The notes under the pieces were generated by a model. It did not search any database. It saw nothing but the letters and a program-made list of their open reading frames with translations, and had not been told where the DNA came from. Below, in pieces: positions 51,816-60,122 of a stretch of DNA of 60,122 bases. Source of the stretch: JAGDMJ01 sp963809695. Lineage in GTDB: Bacteria > Bacteroidota > Ignavibacteria > UBA10030 > UBA6906. The position numbers and the translations under genes were made by a program. The stretch is taken from positions 1-60,122 of the forward strand of contig CAWEKI010000002.1 in assembly GCA_963809695.1 (NCBI GenBank), written 5' to 3'. Numbering within the stretch: position 1 is the stretch's first letter; the number at the start of each line of letters is the position of its first letter.

Positions 51816-53135
51816 ATGGAGCAATCCAGAAGAGATTTTCTCAAGACCCTTGCCGTTGGAACGGCAGGTGTTGCCACCGGTCTGCACGCGAAAAGCTACG
51901 CGCGCATTCTGGGAGCCAATGACAGAGTGAACTTCGCTGTGATTGGTCTGCACGGCCGCGGCTATGCCCACCTGGAAGCGATTCTGGCGAACAACAATGC
52001 GGCAATCACATACATCTGTGATGTCGATAGCAGGGAGTTGGAGAAATTCGCGGGCACGGTCAAGGAGAAGTCAAATCAGGTGCCCGCTCAGGTCAAGGAT
52101 TTCCGAAAGCTCCTTGAGGCAAAAGACGTGGATGCGATCACCATAGCCACACCCGAGCACTGGCATGCGCATATGGCGATCATGGGACTGAAGGCAGGCA
52201 AACACGTATACGTCGAGAAGCCATGCAGTCATAATCCTGCTGAAGGGGAATTGCTCGTCCGGGCGCAGAAGAAGTACAATCGCCTCGTCCAAATGGGCAA
52301 CCAACAGCGATCGTCTCCTCACACGATTGAGATTGTACGGAAGATACGGGAGGGATTGATCGGCAAGGCGTATTTCGGCCGCGCCTGGTATTGCAATACC
52401 CGGAAATCGATCGGCATAGGGAAGGTTGTGCCCGTGCCACCGGAACTTGATTGGGAGTTGTGGCAAGGCCCCGCGCCGCGCCGTCCCTACAAAGACAACA
52501 TACACCCATACAATTGGCACTGGTTCTGGCACTGGGGGACCGGGGAGACGCTGAATAACGGGACCCATGAAGTTGATATTTGCCGGTGGGCACTTGGAGT
52601 TACCTATCCATCGCACCTGAGTGCCACAGGAGGACGCTATCATTTCAAGGACGATTGGGAATTTTACGATACGCTCACTGCGAATTTCGACTACGATGAC
52701 CGGATGATCACCTGGGAAGGGCTGAGCTGTCAGGGAAAACAGACCTTCGGCAGGAGCAGAGGGGCTCTGATTTGCGGAACGGAAGGCTCAGTGATAATCG
52801 ACAGAGACGGCTATGAAGTATACAGTCTGGATGACAAAAAGACCGATGAACGGACGGCAGGGAAGAGCTCCTCTTCTGCGGACCTGTTGAGCATCGACGC
52901 CATGACCAATGAGCATTTCCGCAACCTCATCGGCGGGATTCGCGATGGCGAGAAGCTCCGATCACCGATCGATGAAGGGAATATCAGTGTCACCACGCTG
53001 CAGCTCGCAAATATTGCGTGGAAGGTAAACCGCACGCTCCGCCTGAAGAGAGAAGACGGTTCTGTGATTGATGACTCCGAAGCCATGAGCTTCTGGAAAC
53101 GGGAATATCAGCAGGGATGGGAATTATCGATATAG
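51816..53135 (+). CDS. Tat-exported Gfo/Idh/MocA-family oxidoreductase
   Basis: This 439-residue protein has a Tat signal ('SRRDFLKTLAVGTAG', residues 4-18). The nucleotide-binding domain has 'NFAVIGLHGRGYAHLEAIL', and the catalytic loop 'HVYVEKPCSHN' carries the family Lys. Further on, 'NNGTHEVDICRWALG' carries the His-x-x-Asp-type pair. Tat export implies that it folds with bound NAD(P) before transport, as in secreted glucose-fructose oxidoreductase and glycosidase-type relatives. It could oxidise or rearrange a sugar in the periplasm. AAAGGTGA precedes the ATG. Confidence 0.87.
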   Translation: MEQSRRDFLKTLAVGTAGVATGLHAKSYARILGANDRVNFAVIGLHGRGYAHLEAILANNNAAITYICDVDSRELEKFAGTVKEKSNQVPAQVKDFRKLLEAKDVDAITIATPEHWHAHMAIMGLKAGKHVYVEKPCSHNPAEGELLVRAQKKYNRLVQMGNQQRSSPHTIEIVRKIREGLIGKAYFGRAWYCNTRKSIGIGKVVPVPPELDWELWQGPAPRRPYKDNIHPYNWHWFWHWGTGETLNNGTHEVDICRWALGVTYPSHLSATGGRYHFKDDWEFYDTLTANFDYDDRMITWEGLSCQGKQTFGRSRGALICGTEGSVIIDRDGYEVYSLDDKKTDERTAGKSSSSADLLSIDAMTNEHFRNLIGGIRDGEKLRSPIDEGNISVTTLQLANIAWKVNRTLRLKREDGSVIDDSEAMSFWKREYQQGWELSI

Positions 53136-53198
53136 GGACCTGCCATCCAGTCCGCCTGTGGCGTGGGCCGAAATCAGTGCCATTTTCATCAATTTCGC

Positions 53199-53227
53199 TT
53201 GACTTTGATGAAGGTGAGGTTTATATT
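53199..53227 (+). promoter_or_regulatory. Promoter of the small secreted FN3-like gene
   Basis: TTGACT (53199-53204) and TATATT (53222-53227) are 17 bases apart. Transcription would start near 53234, about 20 bases before the coding region. Confidence 0.75.
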
Positions 53228-53253
53228 GGGAATGCAAAGTCACAGGGATGTTT

Positions 53254-53673
53254 ATGATGCTCCATCGTTTTTCGCTGGCCGCTCTACTCCTTCTTTGCTC
53301 ATCAATAGCTCTTGGGGAAGTCATCCAGGCGAGCAGTGTCAGGGCGCAGGATGATGGGAATGGTGTGATTGTGCGGTGGACGAGCCTTGACGAGACGGGG
53401 GTCGCGGGCTATATGATCGAGAGGAAGGCAGGGGGAAGTGGATCGTTCATTCCTCTTGTTTCCCAGAAGATTGCTGCCAGAGGCAATAGCCAGGATTATC
53501 AGTACGAAGACCAGACGGCGTTCCGGACAACCGGCAACTTCTACCAGTATCGACTCACGCCGGTGAACAGTGCCGGCCAGGCGGTAGGGATATCGTATTA
53601 CGTTTCCATTGACCACAACAATGTGAGCAGCGTCCGCAGGACGTGGGGAAGCATCAAGGCGATGTTCCGCTGA
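53254..53673 (+). CDS. Small secreted protein with fibronectin-III-like domain
   Basis: This protein of about 139 residues has a signal peptide ending 'SIALGE'. A beta-sandwich domain of fibronectin-III type follows ('GVIVRWTSLDETGVAGYMIE', 'NFYQYRLTPVNSAGQAVGIS'). It has its own promoter and a terminator behind it, so it is a single-gene unit. ATG 53254 is preferred over 53248 because AGGG at 53244-53247 is then correctly spaced. Such small FN3 proteins are surface or periplasmic; no specific role is known. Confidence 0.75.
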   Translation: MMLHRFSLAALLLLCSSIALGEVIQASSVRAQDDGNGVIVRWTSLDETGVAGYMIERKAGGSGSFIPLVSQKIAARGNSQDYQYEDQTAFRTTGNFYQYRLTPVNSAGQAVGISYYVSIDHNNVSSVRRTWGSIKAMFR

Positions 53674-53706
53674 CGGCTCGGGTGGTCTGATGACGAGAAA
53701 TTCGGC

Positions 53707-53735
53707 AGGCGATACCTTCGTGTCGCCTTTTTTTT
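53707..53735 (+). terminator. Rho-independent terminator
   Basis: AGGCGA (53707-53712) pairs with TCGCCT (53723-53728), extended by a wobble pair, with eight T residues at 53728-53735. It ends the FN3-like transcript. Confidence 0.8.
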
Positions 53736-53751
53736 GCATATTCGCGCCTGC

Positions 53752-54342
53752 ATGCACCTGATCAAACCGCTCGTTCTCGCTTCACGTTCGCCACGAAGAA
53801 TCCATCTTCTCCGGCAAATTGGTCTTGACCCCAGTGTGATTCCCTGCGACGTCGACGAAGACTTCGATCTTTCGCGCCCGGCGTCCGAGAACGCCGTCAC
53901 GCTGGCTCTGCGCAAGGCCAGAGAAGTTGCCAGGACGGTCAACGGCGCGATCGTCATTGGCGCGGATACGATCGTAACGCTGGATGGACGGATGCTCGGC
54001 AAGCCGGCGGACCCGGACGATGCCGCGAGGATGCTCGAAATGCTTTCCGGCAAAGCGCACGTCGTGCACACAGGCTACGCGCTCGTGGATCGGCCCTCGG
54101 ATGCTTTTGTCACCGGTGTGGAAGAGACGTCGGTGACATTCCGGGACATTCCCCGGAGCGAGATTGAAGAATACGTCACGGGGGGGTCTCCGATGGACAA
54201 GGCCGGCGCGTATGGAATTCAAGACGACTATGGAGCCGTCTTTGTTACGAGAATTGAGGGGTGCTACTACAATGTCGTGGGTTTGCCCCTTGCCAGTTTG
54301 TATACTGCACTTCAAAAATTCCAGTCGATATTGACGAGATAA
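53752..54342 (+). CDS. maf: Maf-family nucleoside triphosphate pyrophosphatase
   Basis: This 196-residue cytoplasmic enzyme hydrolyses non-canonical or pyrimidine nucleoside triphosphates to monophosphates. Family motifs are clear: 'LVLASRSPRRIHLLRQIGL' at the N-terminus, 'VIGADTIVTLDG', 'LGKPADPDDA', 'EETSVTFRDI' and 'GGSPMDKAGAYGIQD'. ATG 53752 opens the family sequence; the frame upstream overlaps the terminator. The B12-binding gene follows by 14 bases. Confidence 0.92.
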   Translation: MHLIKPLVLASRSPRRIHLLRQIGLDPSVIPCDVDEDFDLSRPASENAVTLALRKAREVARTVNGAIVIGADTIVTLDGRMLGKPADPDDAARMLEMLSGKAHVVHTGYALVDRPSDAFVTGVEETSVTFRDIPRSEIEEYVTGGSPMDKAGAYGIQDDYGAVFVTRIEGCYYNVVGLPLASLYTALQKFQSILTR

Positions 54343-54356
54343 AGGATCGACGACGT

Positions 54357-54761
54357 ATGGACAGACGCATTCGCGTTCTTGTGGCTAAGGTCGGGTTGGA
54401 CGGGCACGACAGGGGAGCGAAGGTTGTTGCGGCAGCGTTGCGCGATGCAGGGATGGAAGTGATCTACTCCGGTCTGCGGAAGACGCCCGAAATAATTGTC
54501 GAAGCAGCCACCCAGGAAGATGTAGACGCGATCGGTGTGAGCATTCTCAGCGGCGCCCACATGACGGTCTTCCCCCGCATTCTTTCCCTTCTGAAAGCAA
54601 AGGGGATGGACGATGTGTTATTGTTTGGCGGAGGGATAATCCCGGACAAGGACATTGAAGAATTGAACCGGCAGGGGGTAGGAGCTTTGTTCACCCCGGG
54701 AGCTTCGACCGGCACGATCGTCGAATACATCAAGGGATGGGTTCAGAAGCGTCGCCCGTAG
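54357..54761 (+). CDS. Methylmalonyl-CoA mutase-type B12-binding protein
   Basis: This 134-residue protein is a stand-alone cobalamin-binding domain of the methylmalonyl-CoA mutase C-terminal type. 'KVGLDGHDRGAKVVAAALRD' carries the Asp-x-His-x-x-Gly motif whose His ligates cobalt. 'GVSILSGAH' and 'LFGGGIIPDKDI' line the B12 nucleotide pocket. It would pair with a separate mutase catalytic subunit, which is not in the window. Co-transcription with maf is likely. Confidence 0.9.
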   Translation: MDRRIRVLVAKVGLDGHDRGAKVVAAALRDAGMEVIYSGLRKTPEIIVEAATQEDVDAIGVSILSGAHMTVFPRILSLLKAKGMDDVLLFGGGIIPDKDIEELNRQGVGALFTPGASTGTIVEYIKGWVQKRRP

Positions 54762-54867
54762 CCATACGTGTTCCTTTTCACCCGCGCCATATCTCCTGTG
54801 GCGGCGAGGGGAACCCTCGACCGGCGAGCCCTGAAGAAATGGAAAGGGTCACGCTAGTGTTCGAACA

Positions 54868-55086
54868 CTACTGATGCGGAGCTGCTTCCAGTCTTGTAAC
54901 GTTGACCGCCTGTAATCCTTTCGTGCCCTGCTCCACATCGAACTGTACAGTCTCTCCTTGCTTCAAGCTCTTGTATCCTTCGCCCACAATGGACTTGAAG
55001 TGCACAAAAAGATCCTCACCATTTTCACGGGTGATGAATCCGTACCCCTTTGCGTTGTTGAACCACTTCACGGTACCCTTTTCCAT
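54868..55086 (-). CDS. Cold-shock domain protein
   Basis: This 72-residue CspA-type protein begins 'MEKGTVKWFNNAKGYGFITR' and has RNP1 'KGYGFI' and RNP2 'LFVHF'. It binds single-stranded RNA and DNA. GGGAGG on its strand, nine bases before ATG 55086, fixes the start; the open frame upstream is not needed. Confidence 0.93.
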   Translation of the reverse strand: MEKGTVKWFNNAKGYGFITRENGEDLFVHFKSIVGEGYKSLKQGETVQFDVEQGTKGLQAVNVTRLEAAPHQ

Positions 55087-55289
55087 TGGTGGTGACCTCC
55101 CGTTAAGCATGAATGAATCGTAACACCATGCCCTTCAGTCCAATGTTCGCAAGGGAAGCATTGTGCGATCGGGCTCTGTTTCGAAAAAATCCTCCCGCGC
55201 CCGCTCAATCATGCACATTCTACGAAGACAGACGGTGTTGCTGGAACTGTGGCAGAAAGTACTAAACGGAAAAACCAAAAGCAAGTCCG

Positions 55290-57650
55290 TCACTCCTCAC
55301 CCCACGCCTCTGGTTGGGTCCCCATGCCTTCTTCCAGGCCTGTAACAGGCTGTTCCGTGATATCCGTCACAAGGATTGAGATTCCCCGTGGATCAAAAGG
55401 GAAAAGGCCCTCAGAGGAGAAGATTGAGCGAAATTGGGCAGGCGGGAAGAGGTCACGGAATTTTTCGGAGAATTCGTCAAGGCGTCTGAGGTAAAAGGGG
55501 ACATTTTCATCCGGGAAATTGGGATTCCATTCGTCGGCGGCTTTGGCGTTCTCGAACCCCCGTGCGTTCGGGTCGCTTCCCGTGATGTAAAAGGCAATTC
55601 TGTCACCTGGCTTTACCTGCCGGCTGGTGTTGCGGGCCACTTCATACGCTGCGCTCTTGTTGCGCTTGCCGCTGCGCACTTCTTCGTCATAGTGCGCCAG
55701 CGAGTCTTTCAAAGCTTCGACCCGGACAAACTCCCGCACATCAAGCTTGTGGTCCATGATCTTTTGTCTGCATTGCACATACAGCTCGTGCAGTCCTGCA
55801 ATGTCTTCCCTCAGCAGGCAGTCAATGCAGGCCCTTATGTGGGAGCGGCCGAATGCTTCCATGCTGCGGGAGACCAGTGAAGAGCCCTTGATCTTGATGT
55901 GACTGTCGTACCCCAGCAGAGCATAGTTCTTTTTCTTGTAACTGAGCATCTTCCGGTAGCGTCCATCAAAGGCTACCGATATGCCGGCCGGCATGATCCC
56001 GGAGAGGGCGGCGACGAAGGCGGCTTCTCCTGCCTCTCCCTGTACCCCGCCGGGAGGTATGAAAAAGATTCCGTCTGTGTCCACCTCAATGACGCGCCCC
56101 CCTTCCTTCCGGATATGCCCGATCATTTGCCGGAGGAGCTGTTGTCCGGTCTCTGTGACCGCGTCGGCCTGGGCGTAGTCGTTGAACAACGCCCGGGCAT
56201 AGCCGAGATAGCCGTAGAAGGAGTTCGCGAGGATCTTGAAGGAAGATTGCATCGCGTCGAGCCGCGACCGCTCAAGGGGCTCCACGGTCCCGCGCATAGT
56301 TTTCTTGGTGTCCAGGCGCAGTGCGGTGAGATCTCTCAGGAGCTGCAGGAAAATCAGCTTCACGTCTGATGCCGGCGCGATGTTGCGGGTAAGCATGATG
56401 GAAGGATAGAGCGATTCAACGTCCGCGTGCACGACGGGGGAGAGGACTCCAACAAGGAAAACATCGGTGTAGCCGCCGGACGTCTGTACGCCCTGCCCGG
56501 GCCGGGGGAGCGCGTGTTTGAGGCGGAGGTATTCCCTTACCAGCAGCGTCTCGATCTTGGACGCAGAGCCAGTTCGAGCGGCCGCGCCGTAACCGATCGG
56601 AAGCATTTGGGTCAAATAGAATGTGCTTCCCGAGAGGTGCTCGCTCACGAGTCTGGTTTCCCTGACATCGTCGAGCGCATATTCCAGCAGGCGGTGGGGA
56701 TCATGGTCCCAGTACCATGAAATCTTCTCGCCCTCGATGTAGGTCCTGTCTGCGCCGGCGAAACCGAAGTATTTTGCCACGTATTTGAGATTGTAACTCT
56801 CCATGTTGCGTTTCGTGGCGTCGTAGCTCTGCACGAGCAGGTAGGTATCAATGACGTGACGCCCGGCCACGTCGGTCACGGTGTATTCGAACGGGTGATC
56901 GGCAAATGACGTTCGCGCATCGAACGAACGGGGCGCACTGCCGTCTCTCCCGATGTTGAAAGGGACATTGTTCAGCGCGCATCGCGTGACGAGGTAGGGA
57001 AGATCGAAATTGAGAATATTGTGCCCCTCGATAACGTCCGGGTCTTTCTCTTGTACGACGCGGACGAGCTCCTGGAGCATCTGGCGTTCAGAGATCTTTT
57101 TTGCATCGATCACGTGCTGCCATCCCCGGTTATCGGACAGGGCAACAATGACAATCTGGTCGCCCGCGCGGTTTGCGTTGCTGAAGCGATGGGGGGGAGT
57201 GGTGTAGGTCTCGATGTCCAGCTGCAGGCGGTGGATCTCGTCGAATTGCATCCCTTTGAACAAGGTGCGGCCTGACTGCATCAGGTATTGCGTGACCGGG
57301 TCAGGAAAGAGATACAGGACATCAAGTGCGCCGTAGCTTTCGACTTTGGTGAGGGCAGTGCGGTTGTAGGCATCCAGGACATGGCGGACGGCATCCCACA
57401 TGGCGGGCCACTCGGGGAACGCGCAGAGGTACTGGTAGAAGCCGGTCCCTTCCAGCTTCTTCATCCAGTGCTTCCGGCGGAACCCATTCATGTAGGAGGG
57501 GTCGGAGAGGTAGAAGAACGGGAAGAAGCGTTCGTCCTCGCTCCGCACTCCGGAGGAGTCGCGCACATAGAGGCGCATCGTGCTGTCGTCTTTTAGTTGC
57601 GCAGCGACGATGCGCTCACGTGGGTCATGTCCAAAGAGCAGAGCATTCAT
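55290..57650 (-). CDS. Family B DNA polymerase
   Basis: This 786-residue protein is a complete family B polymerase. The 3'-5' exonuclease motifs are 'LQLDIETYT' (Exo I), 'VIEGHNILNFDLPYL' (Exo II) and 'LEYALDDVRET' (Exo III). The polymerase motifs are 'HADVESLYPSIML' (A), 'KILANSFYGYLGY' (B) and 'VIEVDTDGIFF' (C). It is archaeal/Pol II-like in form and in bacteria is usually a repair or accessory enzyme. It lies 45 bases after the stomatin-like gene on the same strand and is probably co-transcribed with it. Confidence 0.93.
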   Translation of the reverse strand: MNALLFGHDPRERIVAAQLKDDSTMRLYVRDSSGVRSEDERFFPFFYLSDPSYMNGFRRKHWMKKLEGTGFYQYLCAFPEWPAMWDAVRHVLDAYNRTALTKVESYGALDVLYLFPDPVTQYLMQSGRTLFKGMQFDEIHRLQLDIETYTTPPHRFSNANRAGDQIVIVALSDNRGWQHVIDAKKISERQMLQELVRVVQEKDPDVIEGHNILNFDLPYLVTRCALNNVPFNIGRDGSAPRSFDARTSFADHPFEYTVTDVAGRHVIDTYLLVQSYDATKRNMESYNLKYVAKYFGFAGADRTYIEGEKISWYWDHDPHRLLEYALDDVRETRLVSEHLSGSTFYLTQMLPIGYGAAARTGSASKIETLLVREYLRLKHALPRPGQGVQTSGGYTDVFLVGVLSPVVHADVESLYPSIMLTRNIAPASDVKLIFLQLLRDLTALRLDTKKTMRGTVEPLERSRLDAMQSSFKILANSFYGYLGYARALFNDYAQADAVTETGQQLLRQMIGHIRKEGGRVIEVDTDGIFFIPPGGVQGEAGEAAFVAALSGIMPAGISVAFDGRYRKMLSYKKKNYALLGYDSHIKIKGSSLVSRSMEAFGRSHIRACIDCLLREDIAGLHELYVQCRQKIMDHKLDVREFVRVEALKDSLAHYDEEVRSGKRNKSAAYEVARNTSRQVKPGDRIAFYITGSDPNARGFENAKAADEWNPNFPDENVPFYLRRLDEFSEKFRDLFPPAQFRSIFSSEGLFPFDPRGISILVTDITEQPVTGLEEGMGTQPEAWGEE

Positions 57651-57695
57651 GATGTATTGACTTTTGCCGAGGTAAAAGTCAATAACCGGTGTCTC

Positions 57696-58463
57696 CTATT
57701 TCCGTTTCGAATAGGCTTCCAGGAACGGCGCAATAAGATCGATCGGGATCGGGAAGATCGTGGTGGAGTTCTTCTCGGACGCGACCTCGGTAAGCGTTTG
57801 CAGATAGCGGAGTTGCAGGGCCATCGGATGCTGTTCGATAATAACGGCCGCATCGGCAAGCTTTTGTGACGCCTGGAATTCGCCTTCTGCATGGATGACT
57901 TTTGCCCGGCGTTCGCGTTCAGCTTCCGCCTGCCGTGCCATCGCGCGCTGCATCTCCGCGGGAAGGTCGATCTGCTTCACTTCGACGTTCGAAACCTTGA
58001 TGCCCCATGGCTCGGTATGCGTGTCGATAATCTTCTGAAGCTGGGCGTTGATTTTGTCGCGTTCGGCGAGAAGTTCGTCCAGGGCCGACTGGCCGAGGAT
58101 GCTTCGCAGAGTAGTTTGCGAGAGCTGCGACGTCGCGAACAGATAGTTTTCCACGTCTACCACTGCCTTGTCGGGCTGCACAACGCGGAAATAGACGACA
58201 GCGTTGACCTTGATGGAAACGTTGTCTTTTGTAATGACGTCCTGTGGGGGCACGTCCATGACCACAGTCCGCAGGCTTACCTTGATCATCTTGTCGATGA
58301 TCGGGATCAGGAAAATGATGCCGGGGCCTTTCACCCCAATCATCCGGCCGAGACGGAAAATGACGCCTCGCTCATATTCCCGCAGTATCCGGACAGCGTT
58401 GCCGATGATAATGACCGCAATGATGACAAGAACAAAGAGCAGAACAGAGAAGGGGGCTTCCAT
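57696..58463 (-). CDS. Stomatin-like SPFH membrane protein (slipin)
   Basis: This 255-residue protein has an N-terminal membrane helix and the slipin sequence 'YERGVIFRLGRMIGVKGPGI', 'VVMDVPPQDVITKDNVSIKV', then a coiled-coil part 'MQRAMARQAEAERERRAKVI'. SPFH proteins form membrane rings and scaffolds. NfeD-type partners are usually encoded beside them, as here, 131 bases upstream on the same strand. Confidence 0.93.
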   Translation of the reverse strand: MEAPFSVLLFVLVIIAVIIIGNAVRILREYERGVIFRLGRMIGVKGPGIIFLIPIIDKMIKVSLRTVVMDVPPQDVITKDNVSIKVNAVVYFRVVQPDKAVVDVENYLFATSQLSQTTLRSILGQSALDELLAERDKINAQLQKIIDTHTEPWGIKVSNVEVKQIDLPAEMQRAMARQAEAERERRAKVIHAEGEFQASQKLADAAVIIEQHPMALQLRYLQTLTEVASEKNSTTIFPIPIDLIAPFLEAYSKRK

Positions 58464-58594
58464 GAGATTAGGCTCCTTAGCGTGCGTGACAGAATTGGCG
58501 ACTCTTGACGTGAGTGGCCGGGGAAAGATCCTCTAATTGCTTACGAGTTGTGCCAATGTTCCATAGTGACCTGCCGATGCATCCACCAGTGTCG

Positions 58595-59899
58595 TCACGT
58601 GCCCTCATCCGCCTTCTCGACGGTCAGGTGCAGATCGTTCACACGACGGACCGTAACACGCGAACCGCGTGTGATGTTGCCCTGGGCGCTCGTGGCGTTC
58701 CAGATTTCGCCGTGAACCCGTACCTGGCCGTTCGGGTTCAGTGCGGTCAGCGTTTCCCCGATTTCTCCCACTATTCCTTCCACGCCGGTGACCGGTTTCT
58801 TGCTTTGTGCCCTGATCCCCATGCCGATGGCGAAGATGAAGAAGAGGGCGGTGAAGACCACGGTGGAGAGGATTACGCTCCACGACAGCGATACGAATTC
58901 CAATGAGGACTCCGTGTTGATAAGCATAATGGACCCGAGAAGGAGAGCGATCGTTCCCCCGACCGCCAGCAATCCATGGCTCACGATTTTGATTTCCAGT
59001 ACGTAGAGAATGATGCCGAAGATGATCAATGCCAGGCCAGCGTAGTTCACAGGAAGTGTATGAAGTGAATAGAATGCCACAATGAGCGCGATCACGCCCA
59101 CAACGCCGGGTAGGATTGCGCCGGGGTTGTAGAGCTCGAAGAGCAGCCCGAAGACGCCGAGCATGAAAAAGATATACGCGATGTTCGGGTCGCTGAGGAC
59201 GTCCAGGATCTGGAATTTCCATCCCATGGACTTTTCAACAATGCGCGCCCCCCGGGTATGAAGCGTACGATCCTCACCGGCCACGTTAACGGTCTTTCCG
59301 TCGATGCTGTCCAGCAGGGCGTTGACGGACGGGGCGACGAGGTCCACCACGCTGTCGCGCAGCGCTTCCGTCTCGGTGATGGAAATACTTTTGCGGACGG
59401 CGTCTTCAGCCCACCGGACGTTCCTGTGGCGCTTCTCGCTGATGGTCCGGATAAAAGCGGCGGCATCGTTCGTCGCTTTTTCGTTCATGATCGAATCTTT
59501 TTCTCCGCCCTGCATTCCCACCGGATGTGCGGCACCGATGTTGGTTCCCGGTGCCATGGCGGCGATGGCGGAGGCCAGGGTGACGAACGCTCCCGCTGAT
59601 GCCGCCTGGGCTCCAGCGGGGGCTACGTAGACCACAACCGGGACCCGCGCGGTGAGGAGATCCGAGACGATCTCCCGTGTGGATTTGAGCAAACCGCCCG
59701 GCGTGTTGAAGCGGATGACGAGGCATTCTGCTCCGTCATCCTGGGCCGCGAGGATGCTTTGATGGATGTAGTCTGCCGTGGCCGGATTGATTGTCGCATC
59801 CAGGGTGATGACATCCACGGTCTGTCCCATTGCGGCGAGCGGAAGGAGCAAGGGGAGGACCAGCGTGGCGATGGCAAGTTTCCAGTGGGAGGGGTTCAT
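58595..59899 (-). CDS. NfeD-family membrane serine protease
   Basis: This 434-residue protein has a signal peptide ending 'PLAAMG' and a ClpP-like protease domain with Ser in 'PAGAQAASAGAFVTLASAIA'. About five membrane segments and a C-terminal OB-fold NfeD domain ('VEGIVGEIGETLTALNPNGQ') follow. Related proteases cleave the C-terminal part of stomatin partners, and the slipin gene is directly downstream. I take ATG 59899, not 59917, because a good promoter (-10 at 59905-59910) would start transcription at about that ATG. Confidence 0.9.
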   Translation of the reverse strand: MNPSHWKLAIATLVLPLLLPLAAMGQTVDVITLDATINPATADYIHQSILAAQDDGAECLVIRFNTPGGLLKSTREIVSDLLTARVPVVVYVAPAGAQAASAGAFVTLASAIAAMAPGTNIGAAHPVGMQGGEKDSIMNEKATNDAAAFIRTISEKRHRNVRWAEDAVRKSISITETEALRDSVVDLVAPSVNALLDSIDGKTVNVAGEDRTLHTRGARIVEKSMGWKFQILDVLSDPNIAYIFFMLGVFGLLFELYNPGAILPGVVGVIALIVAFYSLHTLPVNYAGLALIIFGIILYVLEIKIVSHGLLAVGGTIALLLGSIMLINTESSLEFVSLSWSVILSTVVFTALFFIFAIGMGIRAQSKKPVTGVEGIVGEIGETLTALNPNGQVRVHGEIWNATSAQGNITRGSRVTVRRVNDLHLTVEKADEGT

Positions 59900-59904
59900 G
59901 AAAG

Positions 59905-59933
59905 AATATAGGTGCATACAATCTTGAAATCAA
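59905..59933 (-). promoter_or_regulatory. Promoter of the NfeD-slipin-polymerase operon
   Basis: Read on the minus strand, TTGATT (59933-59928) and TATATT (59910-59905) are 17 bases apart. The -10 box ends five bases before ATG 59899, so the transcript would be nearly or fully leaderless. Confidence 0.7.
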
Positions 59934-59994
59934 GCCGCCTGGTGCGCGGTTGGAAAATCCGGTACCAAGCTAAACCACCCCGGCCGGCGTACAA

Positions 59995-60023
59995 TTGTTT
60001 TTTCCGCGTGAAGTTCGTATATT
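59995..60023 (+). promoter_or_regulatory. Promoter of tRNA-Ser
   Basis: TTGTTT (59995-60000) and TATATT (60018-60023) are 17 bases apart, 28 bases before the mature tRNA 5' end at 60052. Confidence 0.75.
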
Positions 60024-60051
60024 CTTGCCCGAGAACGCGTTAGCGGCATCC

Positions 60052-60122
60052 GGAGAGGTGCAGGAGCGGTTGAACTGGCCACCCTGGAAAGGTGGTATAC
60101 TCGTAAGGGTATCGTGGGTTCG
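60052..60122 (+). tRNA. tRNA-Ser(GGA), cut by the window end
   Basis: The acceptor strand GGAGAGG, D-arm (CAG...CTG with GAGCGGTTGAA loop), anticodon stem CCACC/GGTGG and loop CTGGAAA with anticodon GGA are all present. The long class II variable arm TATACTCGTAAGGGTATC marks it as serine. The T-arm begins (GTGGGTTCG) but its second half and the 3' acceptor strand lie beyond the window. Confidence 0.93.

Noticed and set aside
55899..56369. Open frames on the plus strand opposite the DNA polymerase gene
   Set aside because: They mirror the polymerase codons, and the polymerase motifs on the minus strand are complete.
1..60122. CRISPR array or tandem repeats
   Set aside because: No regularly spaced direct repeats were seen on reading; a repeat-finder would be needed to exclude short imperfect ones.

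Overview
The window looks like the genome of a member of the Bacteroidota/Ignavibacteria side of the FCB superphylum. Five secreted proteins end in a type IX secretion (T9SS) sorting domain of the 'NYPNPFNP...GLASGVYFYRL' kind. There is a PorV/PorQ-family barrel, a carboxypeptidase-regulatory TonB receptor, and good Shine-Dalgarno sequences before many genes. Promoters of the form TTGNNT-17-TATATT/TACATT recur at several genes. The first 3 kb are different: richer in G/C and encoding a complete proteobacterial-type thiocyanate hydrolase cassette. This is either recent transfer or an assembly join, and the sequence alone cannot decide.

Layout. (1) 38-3039: thiocyanate hydrolase scnB-scnA-scnC, a P15K-like activator and an ABC-transporter ATPase without its partners. 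(2) 3213-8728: a two-part metalloid resistance island. An ArsR with its own operator precedes a CxxC protein, an ArsP-type permease, a secreted thioredoxin, a CcdA-like protein, a frameshifted small protein and an AhpD-like protein. A second ArsR with its own operator precedes ArsC and ACR3. (3) 9358-12333: a membrane Ser/Thr kinase with C-terminal repeats. (4) 12754-36045: a soluble histidine kinase and an NtrC-type regulator, then a near-consensus sigma-54 promoter at 16284. Downstream are 13 same-strand genes with gaps of about 10-80 bases: a phosphorylation-dead receiver protein, secreted T9SS proteins, an HExGHNF metallopeptidase, a TonB receptor, a large secreted protein, a PorV-like barrel, three sugar-type enzymes, a second HExGHNF peptidase, an M61 peptidase, an amino-acid permease and a GH130 phosphorylase. 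(5) 36046-36655: a 182-base MITE with TAA target duplications and a gene remnant. (6) 36656-49101: a GH42 enzyme, a third HExGHNF peptidase, a T9SS polysaccharide-deacetylase-like protein, then a coupled cluster (GATase-like, sodium:solute symporter, 44-residue membrane peptide, URO-D-family protein, GH42-like protein). (7) 49098-60122: mostly housekeeping or unassigned genes (methyltransferase, phosphoesterase, Gfo/Idh/MocA protein, Maf, B12-binding protein, cold-shock protein, family B DNA polymerase, stomatin-like protein, NfeD) and the start of a tRNA-Ser(GGA).

How it may work together (inference): region 4 reads as one sigma-54-dependent nutrient-scavenging operon. Secreted gluzincin-like peptidases would attack a protein or glycoprotein target. 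The TonB receptor, secreted protein and PorV-like barrel would capture products. The M61 peptidase and permease would handle peptides and amino acids, and GH130 plus the isomerase, dehydrogenase and amidohydrolase would handle the sugar part. Two-component/sigma-54 control of such a locus, with a degenerate receiver as its first gene, is the most unusual arrangement here.
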